DNA of 64,000 bases from Heyndrickxia acidiproducens DSM 23148 (GCF_000374345.1 NZ_KB893987.1:1-64000); one strand, 5' to 3'. Shown: positions 16,516 to 26,384, numbered from the stretch's first letter. Program-made: numbers and translations. Notes: generated by a model from the letters alone, not told the origin.

Positions 16516-18093
16516 TTGCGTCGCGAAGACCTGATTGCACCGGAAGTCTATAATATTACAAATGAAGTCGAAAAGTTTGCATATGATCCCAAAAAGGTTG
16601 CCCTTATTTGGGAAAATCGGGAAGGGATACATACAGAAGTCACTTACCAGCAGTTAATGAAAAATGCGAATAAAACAGGAAATGTTTTGAAGGCGACCGG
16701 TTTGAAAAAAGGTGATATTATTCTTGTCATCGTACCGCGGATTGTTGAAGCGTATGAAGTGTATCTTGGCGCACTAAAAGCCGGCATTGTGATTTTGCCA
16801 AGCTCGGAAATGCTGCGGACAAAAGACCTTGAATACCGCATACAGGTAGGGGATGTGAAAGGGGTTGTTTCCCACTTCACGACGGTACAGCAATTTAAAA
16901 ATGTAGAAGGCATTGAAAACTTGAAAAAATTTGTGATCGGAAAGCCTGAAGATGGCTGGATATTTTTAGACAAAGCAAAGGAAAATGCGTCTGAAGAATT
17001 GGCAACGGCCCGCACATTAAGAGATGATCTGGCCTTTTTATCCTATACATCGGGCACAACCGGAAATCCTAAAGGGGTTGTGCATTCACACGGCTGGGGG
17101 TATGCACATTTGCGTACAGCTGCCCCGAACTGGCTGGCCATTAAAGAAAATGACCGGGTTTGGGCAACGGCGGCGCCCGGCTGGCAAAAATGGGTGTGGA
17201 GCCCGCTCCTTTGCGTACTCGGTTCAGGCGCAACCGGCTTTGTATATAATGGCCGTTTTGATCCGGAAAAGTATTTATCGCTGTTGGACGAATACAAAGT
17301 GAATGTGCTTTGCTGTACGCCCACAGAATACCGTTTGATGGCAAAAGTGGAAGATCTATCCCGATACCACCTGCAAAATTTGCGCAGCGCTGTATCTGCC
17401 GGCGAACCGCTGAACCGCGAAGTCATTGATGTTTTTAAAAATCATTTTGGCATTAAAATCCGCGATGGTTACGGCCAAACGGAAAATACATTACTGGTCG
17501 GTATCTCTGCTGATATGGAACTGCGTCCGGGCTCAATGGGCAAACCCTTCCCGGGAAATCAGGTGGAAATCATCGACGAAGACGGTAAACCGTGCAAGGT
17601 GGGCGAAGTCGGCGATATAGCGGTGCACAAAGATACACCGGCCCTGTTTAAATATTATTACAAAGAACCTGAACGTACAGCCCGGCAATACCGCGGCGAT
17701 TATTATATTACGGGTGACCGCGCGAAAAAGGACGAAGACGGCTATTACTGGTTTGAAGGCAGGCGGGATGATATTATTATTTCTTCCGGCTACACAATCG
17801 GGCCGTTTGAAGTCGAGGATGCCCTGATTAAACACCCGTATGTGAAAGAATGTGCCGTGGTGGCAAGCCCGCATGAAATCCGCGGCAATATTGTCAAAGC
17901 TTTTGTTGTACTGAAAGAGGGCATTAGCAAAGATATGCCTGGACTCGTAAAGGAATTGCAAAACCATGTCAAGCAGCTTACCGCGCCATATAAATATCCG
18001 CGGGCGATTGAATTTATGAAAGAGCTGCCGAAAACAACATCCGGAAAAATCCGCCGGGTTGAATTGCGGCAGCGGGAATTGAATCAAGCTTAA
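16516..18093 (+). CDS. ytcI: AMP-forming acyl-CoA synthetase (YtcI-like)
   Basis: ANL-superfamily enzyme that activates a carboxylic acid as acyl-AMP and then acyl-CoA. It has 525 residues, starting at TTG 16516 after GGGAGG. The P-loop-like motif is SYTSGTTGNPKGVVHSH, the A5-type motif GYGQTENT, the A7 segment YYITGDRAKKDEDGYYWFEGRRDD, and the adenylation lysine lies in PKTTSGKIRR near the C-terminus. The WATAAPGWQKWVWSP region resembles medium-chain or acetyl/propionyl-type synthetases. The substrate cannot be told from sequence. It is a single-gene unit with a strong terminator, in the same neighbourhood as B. subtilis ytcI. Confidence 0.88.
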   Translation: MRREDLIAPEVYNITNEVEKFAYDPKKVALIWENREGIHTEVTYQQLMKNANKTGNVLKATGLKKGDIILVIVPRIVEAYEVYLGALKAGIVILPSSEMLRTKDLEYRIQVGDVKGVVSHFTTVQQFKNVEGIENLKKFVIGKPEDGWIFLDKAKENASEELATARTLRDDLAFLSYTSGTTGNPKGVVHSHGWGYAHLRTAAPNWLAIKENDRVWATAAPGWQKWVWSPLLCVLGSGATGFVYNGRFDPEKYLSLLDEYKVNVLCCTPTEYRLMAKVEDLSRYHLQNLRSAVSAGEPLNREVIDVFKNHFGIKIRDGYGQTENTLLVGISADMELRPGSMGKPFPGNQVEIIDEDGKPCKVGEVGDIAVHKDTPALFKYYYKEPERTARQYRGDYYITGDRAKKDEDGYYWFEGRRDDIIISSGYTIGPFEVEDALIKHPYVKECAVVASPHEIRGNIVKAFVVLKEGISKDMPGLVKELQNHVKQLTAPYKYPRAIEFMKELPKTTSGKIRRVELRQRELNQA

Positions 18094-18099
18094 AGCACG

Positions 18100-18141
18100 G
18101 CCTGCGCATTGTTTTCTTAAAAACAATGCGCAGGCTTTTTT
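18100..18141 (+). terminator. Strong terminator after ytcI
   Basis: A 16-bp perfect stem (GCCTGCGCATTGTTTT and its complement) with a 4-nt loop and T7. Confidence 0.95.
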
Positions 18142-18254
18142 TCCTTTAAAAGTGCCGGCCGTTCGATTAAAATAAAATTAAATCGTTAAAAGGGTGATTG
18201 CTTTTTTCAACACCATTTTCCATACAACAGAATTTGGAAGGATGAAGCCGGGAC

Positions 18255-19271
18255 ATGAACAAAAAGAGATGGGTGGCGCTTGCCATTGCAGGGGGATTAT
18301 TTGCTGTGTCGATTGTGGTAAATTTTGCAAGCATAGCGGCCACAACCAATTTTTCAAAAATGTTTGAAGACACGTTTGATTCTTCAGAACAGGATATATC
18401 GGAAAAGACCCTGCAGAATGGTAATAATGCAAAGAAAATTGCTGTCTTAAATGTGGAAGGCACGATACAGGATACCGGAGCATCCGCATCGATCCTCGAC
18501 AGCGGCGAATACAATCATGAAAGTTTCCTTAAACAGCTGGATCAGGCCAGACATGATGATCAGATAAAAGGCATTGTTTTACATATCAATTCTCCGGGCG
18601 GGGGTGTTGCCGAATCGGCCGAAATCCATCACCGTCTGGAAGAGATCAAAGAACAAACGAAAAAGCCGATTTATGTTTCAATGGGGGCGACCTGCGCATC
18701 GGGGGCGTACTATATTTCAACGCCGGCAGATAAAATTTATGCCAGCCCGGAAACGCTCACAGGATCGCTTGGTGTCATCATGGAAAGTGTGAATTACGGG
18801 AAGCTGGCAAAAAATTTGGGAATCGATTTTCCTGTAATCAAAAGCGGCGAGTATAAAGACATTATGAGCCCGTACCGTGACATGACAAAGAGCGAAAAAG
18901 ACATGCTCCAGAAAATGGTCAACCACTCTTATGAAGGCTTTGTCAATGTCATTTCGAAAGGGCGCGGCATACCGGAAAGTGAAGTGCGCAAAATAGCGGA
19001 CGGACGCGTCTATGATGGGCGGCAGGCACTACAACTGCATCTGATTGACCATTATGGTTATCTGGATCATGTGATCGGGCAAATGAAAAAGGATCTTCAT
19101 ATCAAGCATGCAAAAGTCGTGGAGTACGAATCCGGCGGTGGATTGGAATCACTGCTTGCGGCATCTGTGCAAAAAGCAATGGGGAAAGAAGCGGAAGCAA
19201 CCGGACTGCTGCAGTTACTGGCACAATCCAACGCGCCGCGCCTGATGTATCTGTATGCAGGGGAAGAATAG
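18255..19271 (+). CDS. sppA: Signal peptide peptidase SppA
   Basis: Membrane serine protease that cleaves leftover signal peptides. It has 338 residues, with one N-terminal transmembrane segment (about 6-28, [20 protein letters not shown]) and then the Clp-like protease domain. The nucleophilic Ser is probably that of [12 protein letters not shown] and the general-base Lys that of [15 protein letters not shown], the Ser/Lys dyad of the short Gram-positive form. Oxyanion strands [13 protein letters not shown] are present. yteJ follows after 12 bp, so the two are probably one operon, as in B. subtilis where SppA is linked to lantibiotic resistance and membrane quality control. Confidence 0.95.
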   Translation: MNKKRWVALAIAGGLFAVSIVVNFASIAATTNFSKMFEDTFDSSEQDISEKTLQNGNNAKKIAVLNVEGTIQDTGASASILDSGEYNHESFLKQLDQARHDDQIKGIVLHINSPGGGVAESAEIHHRLEEIKEQTKKPIYVSMGATCASGAYYISTPADKIYASPETLTGSLGVIMESVNYGKLAKNLGIDFPVIKSGEYKDIMSPYRDMTKSEKDMLQKMVNHSYEGFVNVISKGRGIPESEVRKIADGRVYDGRQALQLHLIDHYGYLDHVIGQMKKDLHIKHAKVVEYESGGGLESLLAASVQKAMGKEAEATGLLQLLAQSNAPRLMYLYAGEE

Positions 19272-19283
19272 GGGGAAGCAATA

Positions 19284-19853
19284 GTGAATCCGAATGATAA
19301 TCGCGGACAACGGCCGGCGTTTCCGGATGCGGGAACAGGCCTTGGCCCGGCGGAAACCAATTTAAAGGAAAATCGTACATCGCATTTGGCGGCATATCCT
19401 TTTGCCGGGTTTTGGATGCGTTTTTGGGCGTATCTGCTTGACCTGCTCATTATTCAGAGTGTGAACTGGCTGATTCTGCATCCTGTTTTCCGGCTGTTAA
19501 AGCTGTCTTTGGCGGATGACAGCATGTTTTCCCCGATTTCAATTTTATCAGCTGCTGTTTTTTACCTGTATTTCATTCTGATGACGAAATATTTCAGTCA
19601 GACGCTGGGGAAAATGGTGTTCGGGCTGAAGGTTGTACCTGTTCACCCGGGCCGGCAGCTGACATGGAGTACCATTTTATTCCGGGAATGGATCGGGCGC
19701 TATCTCTCAGCAACACTCATGCTTTTATATATCGTGGTTGCTTTCACACCAAAAAAACAAGGCATACATGACCTGTTTGCCGACACTGCGGTGATTATTG
19801 AACGCCCGCAGCAGCCGGTTTATACGAATCCGAATCCCGAACCTGCTTCGTAA
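19284..19853 (+). CDS. yteJ: RDD-family membrane protein YteJ
   Basis: A 189-residue protein with a hydrophilic, proline-rich N-terminus, then the RDD domain: three predicted membrane segments at about 43-65 (FWMRFWAYLLDLLIIQSV), 80-98 and 130-155. The signature Arg and Asp residues are in FWMRFWAYLLDLL and TLGKMVFGLKVV. GTG at 19284 follows GGGGGAAG. In B. subtilis YteJ is reported as an inhibitor of SppA, and the 12-bp gap to sppA fits a functional pair. The first of the Arg-Asp-Asp residues is clear; exact membrane boundaries are estimates. Confidence 0.88.
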   Translation: MNPNDNRGQRPAFPDAGTGLGPAETNLKENRTSHLAAYPFAGFWMRFWAYLLDLLIIQSVNWLILHPVFRLLKLSLADDSMFSPISILSAAVFYLYFILMTKYFSQTLGKMVFGLKVVPVHPGRQLTWSTILFREWIGRYLSATLMLLYIVVAFTPKKQGIHDLFADTAVIIERPQQPVYTNPNPEPAS

Positions 19854-19868
19854 GCAGGTTTATTTTTT
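19840..19868 (+). terminator. Terminator of sppA-yteJ
   Basis: AACCTGCTT (19840-19848) pairs with AAGCAGGTT (19852-19860), followed by TATTTTTTT. The stem includes the yteJ stop codon. Confidence 0.9.
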
Positions 19869-19902
19869 TGCCTGTTGGCGATAATGGGTAGCTGAAAGGC
19901 TG

Positions 19903-20565
19903 ATGATAGACATGATATGGTTTGTTTTCATTTTAGCGAGCATCACAGCAATCATTCTGCTGCTTTATTTTTCTTCACTCGTCGTGGTATTGGAATATGT
20001 ACACCAGCAGGATGATGACAGGCTTACCATTCAGATCCGTTTATGGCGCATCATCAAGCATACTGTCCGGATTCCGGCTATCAAAGCCGAAACGGAAAAA
20101 CCGGGAATCGAATTCATGCATGTAACGAAAAATGATAGGGATGAAAGAAAAATTACAGCGGATGTGGTGGAACAGCGCGTAAAGGATATTAAAAAAGTGG
20201 TTGAACATGTGGTTGGCTTGAAAACCATCACAGGAAAATTTATCAACAGCATCCTCTTGAAAAAGTTTGAATGGCATACGGTAATCGGGATGCATGATGC
20301 AGCCTGGACCGGCATTGCTGCAGGCGGCATATGGGCGGCAAAGGGCGGAATCTTAAACTTGATTACAAGCTGTCTGCGGGTTGGAGAAGAACCGCTGATT
20401 TCGGTTACGCCGGTTTTCCAAAAGCCGTTTTCACAAACGCATTTAACATGCATGTTTAAATTTCAAATCGGGAAAGCTATCCTGACTGGATTTAAAATCC
20501 TTAAATATTGGCGGGGCGGCAAAGTTTCCATTGATCCGGAGCCGATTTCCGATCAGCAAGCCTAG
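19903..20565 (+). CDS. ytfI: DUF2953 membrane protein YtfI
   Basis: A 220-residue protein of the DUF2953 family, of unknown biochemical role. An N-terminal transmembrane helix (about 5-27, WFVFILASITAIILLLYFSS) is followed by a mainly soluble domain with a second apolar stretch in the middle (GIAAGGIWAAKGGILNLI). It sits 41 bp ahead of ytfJ with no terminator between, so the two are probably co-transcribed, as in other spore formers. ATG at 19903 is only 3 nt after AAAGG; ATG at 19912 (MIWFVF) is the alternative. Confidence 0.85.
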   Translation: MIDMIWFVFILASITAIILLLYFSSLVVVLEYVHQQDDDRLTIQIRLWRIIKHTVRIPAIKAETEKPGIEFMHVTKNDRDERKITADVVEQRVKDIKKVVEHVVGLKTITGKFINSILLKKFEWHTVIGMHDAAWTGIAAGGIWAAKGGILNLITSCLRVGEEPLISVTPVFQKPFSQTHLTCMFKFQIGKAILTGFKILKYWRGGKVSIDPEPISDQQA

Positions 20566-20606
20566 TTGTTCCCGCGCCGTAAAGACGATTATAGGAGGAA
20601 ACAAAA

Positions 20607-21068
20607 ATGGGTTCACATCCGATTGAAGGCCTCATGACAGCAGCAATGGAAAACTTAAAAGAAATGATTGATGTGAATACGATCATCGGTGACCCCGTTG
20701 AAACCCCGGATGGAAGCGTCATTTTGACCGTATCCAAAGTCGGATTTGGTTTTGCGGCAGGCGGCAGCCAGTTTAATGCAAAAGGCGGTTCCGGCGGCAG
20801 CGATTCGCAATCAGCCAATCTTCCTTTTGGCGGCGGCAGCGGCGGGGGCGTGTCGATTACCCCGATTGCTTTTTTAGTTGTCAGTCCAAAAGGCATTAAA
20901 ATGCTCCATCTTGACCAAAATACACATCTGATCGAAAAAATACTGGATGTCGCACCCGGTGTCGTGGAAAAAATCCAGGGCATGCTCAAACAAAGCGGCG
21001 GGAAATCAGGTGGCCAAAACGCGCAATCCCAGCCGGCGAACCAGCAAAAGCAGGATTTTGATTTTTAA
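20607..21068 (+). CDS. ytfJ: Sporulation protein YtfJ (GerW family)
   Basis: A 153-residue spore protein. The family core HPIEGLMTAAMENLKEMIDV, then GDPVETPDGSVILTVSKVGFGF, is at residues 3-52. A glycine-rich central loop (GGGSGGGVS) follows, then ITPIAFLVVSPKGIKML, and a hydrophilic tail rich in Gln and Gly. GerW/YtfJ is made in the forespore in B. subtilis and is needed for normal germination of some spores. AGGAGG precedes ATG at 20607. Confidence 0.93.
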   Translation: MGSHPIEGLMTAAMENLKEMIDVNTIIGDPVETPDGSVILTVSKVGFGFAAGGSQFNAKGGSGGSDSQSANLPFGGGSGGGVSITPIAFLVVSPKGIKMLHLDQNTHLIEKILDVAPGVVEKIQGMLKQSGGKSGGQNAQSQPANQQKQDFDF

Positions 21069-21093
21069 AAACTCGCCATTGCGGCGAGTTTTT
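21067..21093 (+). terminator. Terminator of ytfI-ytfJ
   Basis: AAAAACTCGCC pairs with GGCGAGTTTTT around a short loop. Confidence 0.92.
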
Positions 21094-21199
21094 AATTGGA
21101 TATTTTGTACGGAGTCCAGTATGATGAATAGAGGAGATCTGTCTGTTTTCTGTTGCGATAAGCAGAAAACAGATTATAAACATTTGGGAGGGATTTTTT

Positions 21200-21703
21200 A
21201 TGGCTTCAGTTACATTTAAAGGAAATCCGGTCACACTGTTAGGAAACGAAGTAAAGGTTGGCGATAAAGCGCCGCAATTTACTGTACTGGATAATGATCT
21301 TTCAGAGGTCACACTGGATGATACAAAAGGAAGCGTGCGGATCATCAGTGCCGTTCCTTCAATTGATACAAGCGTATGTGATGCGCAGACCCGCCGATTT
21401 AATGAAGAGGCGGCAAAATTGGGTAAAGAAGTAAAAGTATTAACGATTTCGTGCGACCTGCCTTTCGCGCAAAAAAGATGGTGTACTGCATCCGGACTGG
21501 AACATGTACAAGTTCTTTCCGACCACCGCGACTTATCATTCGGAAAAGCTTACGGGGCCGTAATGAAAGAATTGCGCCTGCTTGCCCGTTCCGTTTTTGT
21601 CCTTGACTCAAGCGGCACCGTTACATACGTTGAATACGTAAGTGAGGGCACAAACCACCCCGACTATGAAAAAGCACTGGAAGCAGCAAAAAAAGCACGT
21701 TAA
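21200..21703 (+). CDS. tpx: Thiol peroxidase Tpx
   Basis: Thioredoxin-dependent atypical 2-Cys peroxiredoxin of 167 residues that reduces hydrogen and lipid peroxides. The peroxidatic Cys is in [15 protein letters not shown] (about residue 60) and the resolving Cys in [12 protein letters not shown] (about residue 94). The segment ending [17 protein letters not shown] is typical of the family. GGGAGG precedes ATG at 21200. It is flanked by terminators on both sides and so is transcribed alone. Confidence 0.97.
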   Translation: MASVTFKGNPVTLLGNEVKVGDKAPQFTVLDNDLSEVTLDDTKGSVRIISAVPSIDTSVCDAQTRRFNEEAAKLGKEVKVLTISCDLPFAQKRWCTASGLEHVQVLSDHRDLSFGKAYGAVMKELRLLARSVFVLDSSGTVTYVEYVSEGTNHPDYEKALEAAKKAR

Positions 21704-21710
21704 ACAAGGA

Positions 21711-21739
21711 TCCCCGATACCCTGTCGGGGATTTTATAT
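21711..21739 (+). terminator. Terminator of tpx
   Basis: ATCCCCGAT and GTCGGGGAT form the stem, followed by TTTTAT. Confidence 0.85.
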
Positions 21740-21767
21740 GGATCAAAAGAAATGAGGAGGAGAATGG

Positions 21768-22772
21768 ATGAGCGAATCTCCTATTGCGTCACTTTATACG
21801 TATTTTAATGAATCAGCACAAATTTTACAAAAGAGCCTTTCCGTTACATACCTGGAAGCCGTTGCGATGGCCGGTGAAAACTTATTCAACAGCCGGGTGG
21901 TTCAAAACGGAATCAGCGAACCGGATGAAAAACAGCTTGATCAGCTCTCTGGAAAAGTAGACCTGGACAAATATAGCCGCGAAGAAATCCGCAAAGCCTA
22001 TCAGCTTGCGATTTTAAAAGGGATGAAAGAAAACGTCCAGGCCAACCACCAGATGACGCCGGATACGATCGGGCTGTTTATGGGCTACTTTATTGCCAAA
22101 TTTACCTCAGGACGCCGGGCTTTATCTATCTTAGATCCTGCGGTCGGCACCGGAAATCTGCTGACAACCATTTTAAACCAGCTGGATGAAAAAGAGATCA
22201 CGGCATACGGCGCAGATGTTGATGATATCCTGATCCGGCTCGCATACACCGGTGCGAACCTGCTCTGCCACGACATTGAGCTGTTTACACAGGATTCACT
22301 TACCCGCTTATTTATTGACCCCGTTGACATCGTGGTTTGTGATTTGCCCGTCGGCTATTATCCGAATGATGCCGGCGCAAAGGCATACCAACTGAAGGCG
22401 GATGAGGGACATTCATATGCCCATCATTTGTTTATAGAACAAAGCCTAAGGTACACGAGGCCGGGCGGCTATCTTTTCTTCCTGATCCCGAATCATCTGT
22501 TTGAATCGAAGGAAGCGCCCAAGCTTCATCAATTTTTAAAAGAAGAAGCGATTATCCAGGCGATTCTGCAATTGCCGCTTACGTTGTTTAAAAACGAGCA
22601 ATCTGCAAAAAGCATCTTAGTCCTTCAGAAAAAATCAGAAGGCATCCAAGCGCCGGAACAAGTTTTGCTGGCCTCGCTGCCATCGTTGTCCAACCAACAG
22701 GCCGTTCAAAGCGTCATGCTGAAAATAGATGCCTGGTGCAGGGAGAATATTGAAACGGACCGCAACGAATAG
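21768..22772 (+). CDS. ytxK: N6-adenine-methylase-like protein YtxK
   Basis: A 334-residue class I methyltransferase fold related to type I restriction methylase subunits. The SAM-binding motif is SILDPAVGTGNLL (about 122-134). The catalytic motif IV, normally NPPY or DPPY, reads VCDLPVGYYP. A helical N-terminal domain of about 100 residues comes first. There is no specificity or restriction subunit beside it. The gene is a conserved neighbour of tpx and ackA across Bacillus, so a housekeeping rather than defence role is likely, but its target is unknown. GGAGGAG precedes ATG at 21768. Confidence 0.88.
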   Translation: MSESPIASLYTYFNESAQILQKSLSVTYLEAVAMAGENLFNSRVVQNGISEPDEKQLDQLSGKVDLDKYSREEIRKAYQLAILKGMKENVQANHQMTPDTIGLFMGYFIAKFTSGRRALSILDPAVGTGNLLTTILNQLDEKEITAYGADVDDILIRLAYTGANLLCHDIELFTQDSLTRLFIDPVDIVVCDLPVGYYPNDAGAKAYQLKADEGHSYAHHLFIEQSLRYTRPGGYLFFLIPNHLFESKEAPKLHQFLKEEAIIQAILQLPLTLFKNEQSAKSILVLQKKSEGIQAPEQVLLASLPSLSNQQAVQSVMLKIDAWCRENIETDRNE

Positions 22773-22796
22773 AAACCGGAAAGATTCGGTTCATCC

Positions 22797-22847
22797 CAAA
22801 TCCGGCTGGGAGCCTTTTTTAAAGGCGCCTGTTGCAGCCGGATTTGC
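22797..22847 (+). terminator. Long hairpin after ytxK, possible terminator
   Basis: CAAATCCGGCTG pairs with CAGCCGGATTTG, with an inner GCCTTT / AAAGGC stem. No T-run follows the outer stem, so termination efficiency is uncertain. Confidence 0.45.
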
Positions 22848-23095
22848 ATTTCAATCTGTAAATGGTATTAACAAAGGGGAAACTTCATAAAATCGTAACA
22901 TTTTACAAAAATATAAAATTTCTGTAAAAAACAATCTGAATAGTGGGACTTTGCCTGGAAAACGCACTCAAATTAAAAAAATGGTTGCAAAAAGCCGGAT
23001 AGAATGGTTAAATGAGAAATTGAAAAGGTATTGTACTAAATTAATAGACAGCATGGAATTTTTCATCTAATGTTCTATTGAAGGGATGACGTGTA
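22848..23095 (+). promoter_or_regulatory. ackA upstream region with candidate promoter
   Basis: An AT-rich region of about 250 bp. TTGCAA (22985-22990) and TTAAAT (23008-23013), spaced by 17 bp, are the best sigma-A match. I found no good CcpA box, although ackA is CcpA-activated in B. subtilis; the nearest match, near 22960, has the CG one base out of register. Confidence 0.4.
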
Positions 23096-24301
23096 ATGGC
23101 TAAAGTAATGGCAATTAATGCGGGGAGCTCTTCTTTAAAGTTCCAATTGTTCGATATGCCAAATGAAAGCGTTATTACGAAAGGCCTTATTGAAAGAATC
23201 GGTTTAAAAGATGCGCTATTTTCAATTTCAGTAAACGGGGAAAGAATAAAAGAAATCACTGATATACCCAATCATGAAATTGCCGTTCAATTTTTATTAA
23301 AAAAGTTAACTGAAAAAGGCATCATACAGTCTTTAAATGAAATTGAGGGTGTCGGGCACCGTGTCGTGCACGGCGGTGAAATTTTTAGCGATTCGGTTGT
23401 GATTGATGATCATGTGCTCGGGCAAATAGAAGATTTAGCTGAGCTGGCGCCGCTCCATAACCGGGCGAATGCAACGGGGATCAAAGCATTCCGCACAGTG
23501 CTGCCCAATATCATTCAGGTTGCGGTCTTTGATACCGCTTTCCATCAAACGATGCCGCCCAGTTCGTTTTTATATAGTCTTCCGTACGAATATTATGAAA
23601 AATACCGCATTCGTAAATACGGGTTCCACGGAACATCGCACAAATATGTGGCGATGCGTGCGGCAGATATGCTCGGAAGGCCGCTTGAACAGCTGCGGCT
23701 GATCTCCTGCCACCTTGGGAGCGGGGCAAGTATTGCGGCAATTGAGGGAGGAAAATCGATCGACACATCGATGGGCTTTACGCCGCTGGCCGGTTTAACG
23801 ATGGGGACTCGTTCCGGAAACATCGATCCTGCTTTAATCCCGTATATCATGGAAAAAACAGGGAAAACAGCGGAGGAAGTATTGGAAGTGCTGAATAAGG
23901 ATTCCGGATTACTGGGAATCTCGGGGATATCCAGTGATTTGCGCGATATCCAGGTCGCATCCGAACTGGAACATAACGCGCGTGCAGAATTGGCACTGGA
24001 AGTTTTCGCCAGCAAGATCCACAAATATATCGGATCTTATGCCGCCAAAATGGCAGGTGTGGACGCGATTATTTTCACAGCCGGCATTGGGGAAAACAGC
24101 GATTCCATTCGCGCAAGAATTTTGACCGGCCTTGAATTCATGGGGATTTACTGGGACCCGACCTTAAATCAGATCCGCGGGACAGAAGCGTTTGTCAATT
24201 ATCCGCATTCACCGGTAAAAGTACTGGTTATCCCAACGAATGAAGAACTTATGATTGCACGCGATGTCGTCCGCTTATCATCGCTATGCAAGCAACATTA
24301 A
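23096..24301 (+). CDS. ackA: Acetate kinase
   Basis: Converts acetyl phosphate and ADP to acetate and ATP, the last step of overflow metabolism. It is 401 residues of the ASKHA fold. The N-terminal signature is [26 protein letters not shown] contains the substrate-binding Arg, and the catalytic regions [11 protein letters not shown] and [11 protein letters not shown] are complete. The nucleotide-binding [15 protein letters not shown] and FTAGIGENS are present. Start ATG at 23096 follows AAGGGATGA. It is a single-gene unit. Confidence 0.98.
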   Translation: MAKVMAINAGSSSLKFQLFDMPNESVITKGLIERIGLKDALFSISVNGERIKEITDIPNHEIAVQFLLKKLTEKGIIQSLNEIEGVGHRVVHGGEIFSDSVVIDDHVLGQIEDLAELAPLHNRANATGIKAFRTVLPNIIQVAVFDTAFHQTMPPSSFLYSLPYEYYEKYRIRKYGFHGTSHKYVAMRAADMLGRPLEQLRLISCHLGSGASIAAIEGGKSIDTSMGFTPLAGLTMGTRSGNIDPALIPYIMEKTGKTAEEVLEVLNKDSGLLGISGISSDLRDIQVASELEHNARAELALEVFASKIHKYIGSYAAKMAGVDAIIFTAGIGENSDSIRARILTGLEFMGIYWDPTLNQIRGTEAFVNYPHSPVKVLVIPTNEELMIARDVVRLSSLCKQH

Positions 24302-24322
24302 TCTGTCATTCAGCAACAAACA

Positions 24323-24361
24323 CAGCAGCAACTTGTTTTGAATCGGTTGGCTGCTTTTTTT
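24323..24361 (+). terminator. Terminator of ackA
   Basis: AGCAGCAAC pairs with GTTGGCTGCT (one bulge), followed by T7. Confidence 0.85.
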
Positions 24362-24429
24362 ATCAAAACCATATATATATTGAAAGCTCATCATCGGGCG
24401 TTTAAAAAACTTCCCCTTGTGCAAGTACA

Positions 24430-24464
24430 AAAAAACCAGCCCTGCCCGGACTGGCTTTTTGCGT
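24430..24464 (-). terminator. Terminator of the universal stress protein gene
   Basis: AAAAAGCCAGTCC and GGGCTGGTTTTTTT pair on the reverse strand directly after the stop codon. It is symmetric enough to work in both directions. Confidence 0.85.
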
Positions 24465-24465
24465 C

Positions 24466-24924
24466 TTAATTTTCTTCTTCTGCGTCTTTTGGCGTCCGTA
24501 TGACCAGCACGTCACAAGGAGAAGAACGGACAATATGTTCGGAGACGCTCCCGATTAAGAGGCGTTCGACAGCATTTAAACCGGTTGCACCGCAAATAAT
24601 CAAATCTGCTTTGATGCGGGGCGCAATATTTTTGGTGATCGCAATTTTTGGAGAGCCTTGTTGAATGATGGTTTGGACTTTCACCCCGTTTTTTTCAGCA
24701 CGGTCTTTGTAGTTGCTCAGCAGTTCATCCCCGAATTTTTGATTCTGGTCGTAAAGCGTCGAATCAATTGGCGTCAGCGTCGCAAGCGAACGGTTATCCA
24801 CGACATGGACGACAGATAATTCCGCGTTGTTCCGTTTTGCAATTTCAATCGCTTTCAAAAATGCCCAATCAGCTTCTTTAGAACCGTCGACTGCAATCAG
24901 GATATTATGATATCTTAATCCCAT
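24466..24924 (-). CDS. Universal stress protein UspA family
   Basis: A 152-residue single-domain UspA protein. It starts MGLRYHNILIAVDGSKEADWAF, and the ATP-binding motif is intact (GATGLNAVERLLIGSVSEHI, pattern G-2X-G-9X-G-S/T). This suggests the ATP-binding, dimerising subgroup. Its exact role is unknown; such proteins respond to starvation or oxidative stress. The upstream region shares the AT-rich intergenic stretch with the divergent ald gene. Confidence 0.93.
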   Translation of the reverse strand: MGLRYHNILIAVDGSKEADWAFLKAIEIAKRNNAELSVVHVVDNRSLATLTPIDSTLYDQNQKFGDELLSNYKDRAEKNGVKVQTIIQQGSPKIAITKNIAPRIKADLIICGATGLNAVERLLIGSVSEHIVRSSPCDVLVIRTPKDAEEEN

Positions 24925-25193
24925 CTTTGTTCATCTCCCATATTTACTGCATATCTTACCCAACTCTATTTTACTAAATTTTTCAAGATTTGTGTGTGAA
25001 AATAAAGAAAGAGAAAAATATTTTTTTGAAAAAACAATGGGAAATCCATTAAATATTTGCTAAAATATAGATGTTAAGAATATTCCTAGAACTTTGTTAT
25101 ATTATCTTACAATAATGTGATTCAAAGTGCAAGGGGAAAGCTTAACAAGTTACGTTGCCATCAGACATCACTAAATTGACAGGAGGAATTTTC
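24925..25193. other. AT-rich divergent region between usp and ald
   Basis: About 270 bp, very AT-rich. It must hold two divergent promoters. TATATT at 25097-25102 with TTAAGA about 18 bp upstream is a weak candidate for ald. I see no clear operator or hairpin. Confidence 0.35.
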
Positions 25194-26324
25194 GTGAATA
25201 TTGGCGTGCCGAAAGAAATTAAAAACAATGAAAGCCGTGTCGCGATGACCCCGGCCGGTGTGGTCTCCTTAACGAAAGCGGGCCATGAAGTTTTTATTGA
25301 GACAAACGCAGGGCTTGCGTCCGGATTTACGGATGCCGAATATGTGAGCGCCGGTGCTCATATCGTTGGGACTGCTGAAGAGGCATGGTCCTATGAAATG
25401 GTCATGAAAGTAAAAGAACCTGTTGAAAGTGAATACCAGTATTTCAGGGAAGGGCTTATTTTATTTACATATCTTCATCTGGCTGCAGCGCCGGAACTTA
25501 CGCAGGAGCTGCTGAAAAAGGGCGTTACAGGCATTGCCTATGAAACAGTACAGCTTGCAAACCGCTCTTTGCCATTATTAACGCCGATGAGCGAGGTGGC
25601 CGGGAGAATGGCGCCGCAGATCGGTGCACAGTTTCTGGAAAAAAACAACGGCGGGAAGGGCATCCTGCTTTCCGGGGTTCCGGGTGTAAGACGCGGTAAA
25701 ATCACCATCATCGGCGGCGGGGTTGCCGGCACAAATGCCGCTAAAGTAGCGGCAGGATTAGGGGCGGACGTAACCGTTGTAGAATTGAATCCGGACCGGC
25801 TGCGCCAGCTGGATGATATTTTCGGCAATCGCATCACCACCTTAATCTCCAATCCTTACAATATTGCGGAGGCTGTAAAAGAAGCCGACCTTGTAATCGG
25901 GGCCGTCCTAATTCCGGGCGCCAAAACGCCAAGGCTTGTTACAGAAGAAATGATAAAAGCGATGCAGCCCGGTTCTGTCGTGGTTGACATCGCCATTGAC
26001 CAGGGCGGTATTTTCGAAACAACTGACCATGCAACGACGCATGATGATCCCGTCTATATCAAGCATGATGTCGTCCATTATGCAGTCGCCAATATACCGG
26101 GTGCTGTTGCCAGGACGTCAACCATTGCACTGACGAATGTTACTGTCCCGTATGCATTGGAAATTGCCAATAAAGGCTATCAAGCAGCCGCGCTTGAAAA
26201 TGGGGCGCTCCTGAAGGGCATCAATACGCTGGAAGGAAACCTCACGTATAAAGGGGTAGCCGAATCTCTCAATCTCCCTTATACAGAGGTGCAAAACCTG
26301 TTCAAGCATCAATCTGTTTTATGA
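25194..26324 (+). CDS. ald: Alanine dehydrogenase
   Basis: NAD-dependent oxidative deamination of L-alanine to pyruvate; in Bacillus it is needed to use alanine and for normal sporulation. GTG at 25194 ([20 protein letters not shown]) is the start, set by AGGAGG 8 nt upstream, giving 376 residues. The nucleotide fold shows [26 protein letters not shown]. The substrate-site Lys and His are in MVMKVKEP and FTYLHLAAA, and DIAIDQGG is also typical. It ends at a strong bidirectional terminator shared with the convergent peptidase gene. Confidence 0.98.
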   Translation: MNIGVPKEIKNNESRVAMTPAGVVSLTKAGHEVFIETNAGLASGFTDAEYVSAGAHIVGTAEEAWSYEMVMKVKEPVESEYQYFREGLILFTYLHLAAAPELTQELLKKGVTGIAYETVQLANRSLPLLTPMSEVAGRMAPQIGAQFLEKNNGGKGILLSGVPGVRRGKITIIGGGVAGTNAAKVAAGLGADVTVVELNPDRLRQLDDIFGNRITTLISNPYNIAEAVKEADLVIGAVLIPGAKTPRLVTEEMIKAMQPGSVVVDIAIDQGGIFETTDHATTHDDPVYIKHDVVHYAVANIPGAVARTSTIALTNVTVPYALEIANKGYQAAALENGALLKGINTLEGNLTYKGVAESLNLPYTEVQNLFKHQSVL

Positions 26325-26336
26325 TCCTGTTTAGCT

Positions 26337-26379
26337 GAGCAAAAAAGCGCACGGAACCTGCCCGTGCGCTTTTTTGCTC
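26337..26379. terminator. Bidirectional terminator between ald and the M24 peptidase
   Basis: GAGCAAAAAAGCGCACGG pairs with CCGTGCGCTTTTTTGCTC, an almost perfect stem with A and T tracts on both flanks. Confidence 0.95.
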
Positions 26380-26384
26380 ATATC

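Noticed and set aside
21768..22772. YtxK as part of a restriction-modification or phage-defence system
   Set aside because: No restriction, specificity or other defence gene is nearby, and the gene is a conserved neighbour of tpx and ackA in Bacillus.
22955..22975. Possible CcpA box upstream of ackA (TGGAAAACGCACTCA)
   Set aside because: The central CG is one base out of register with the consensus, so the match fails in the most conserved part.
24466..24924. Universal stress protein as part of the ackA operon
   Set aside because: It is on the opposite strand and is separated from ackA by two terminators.
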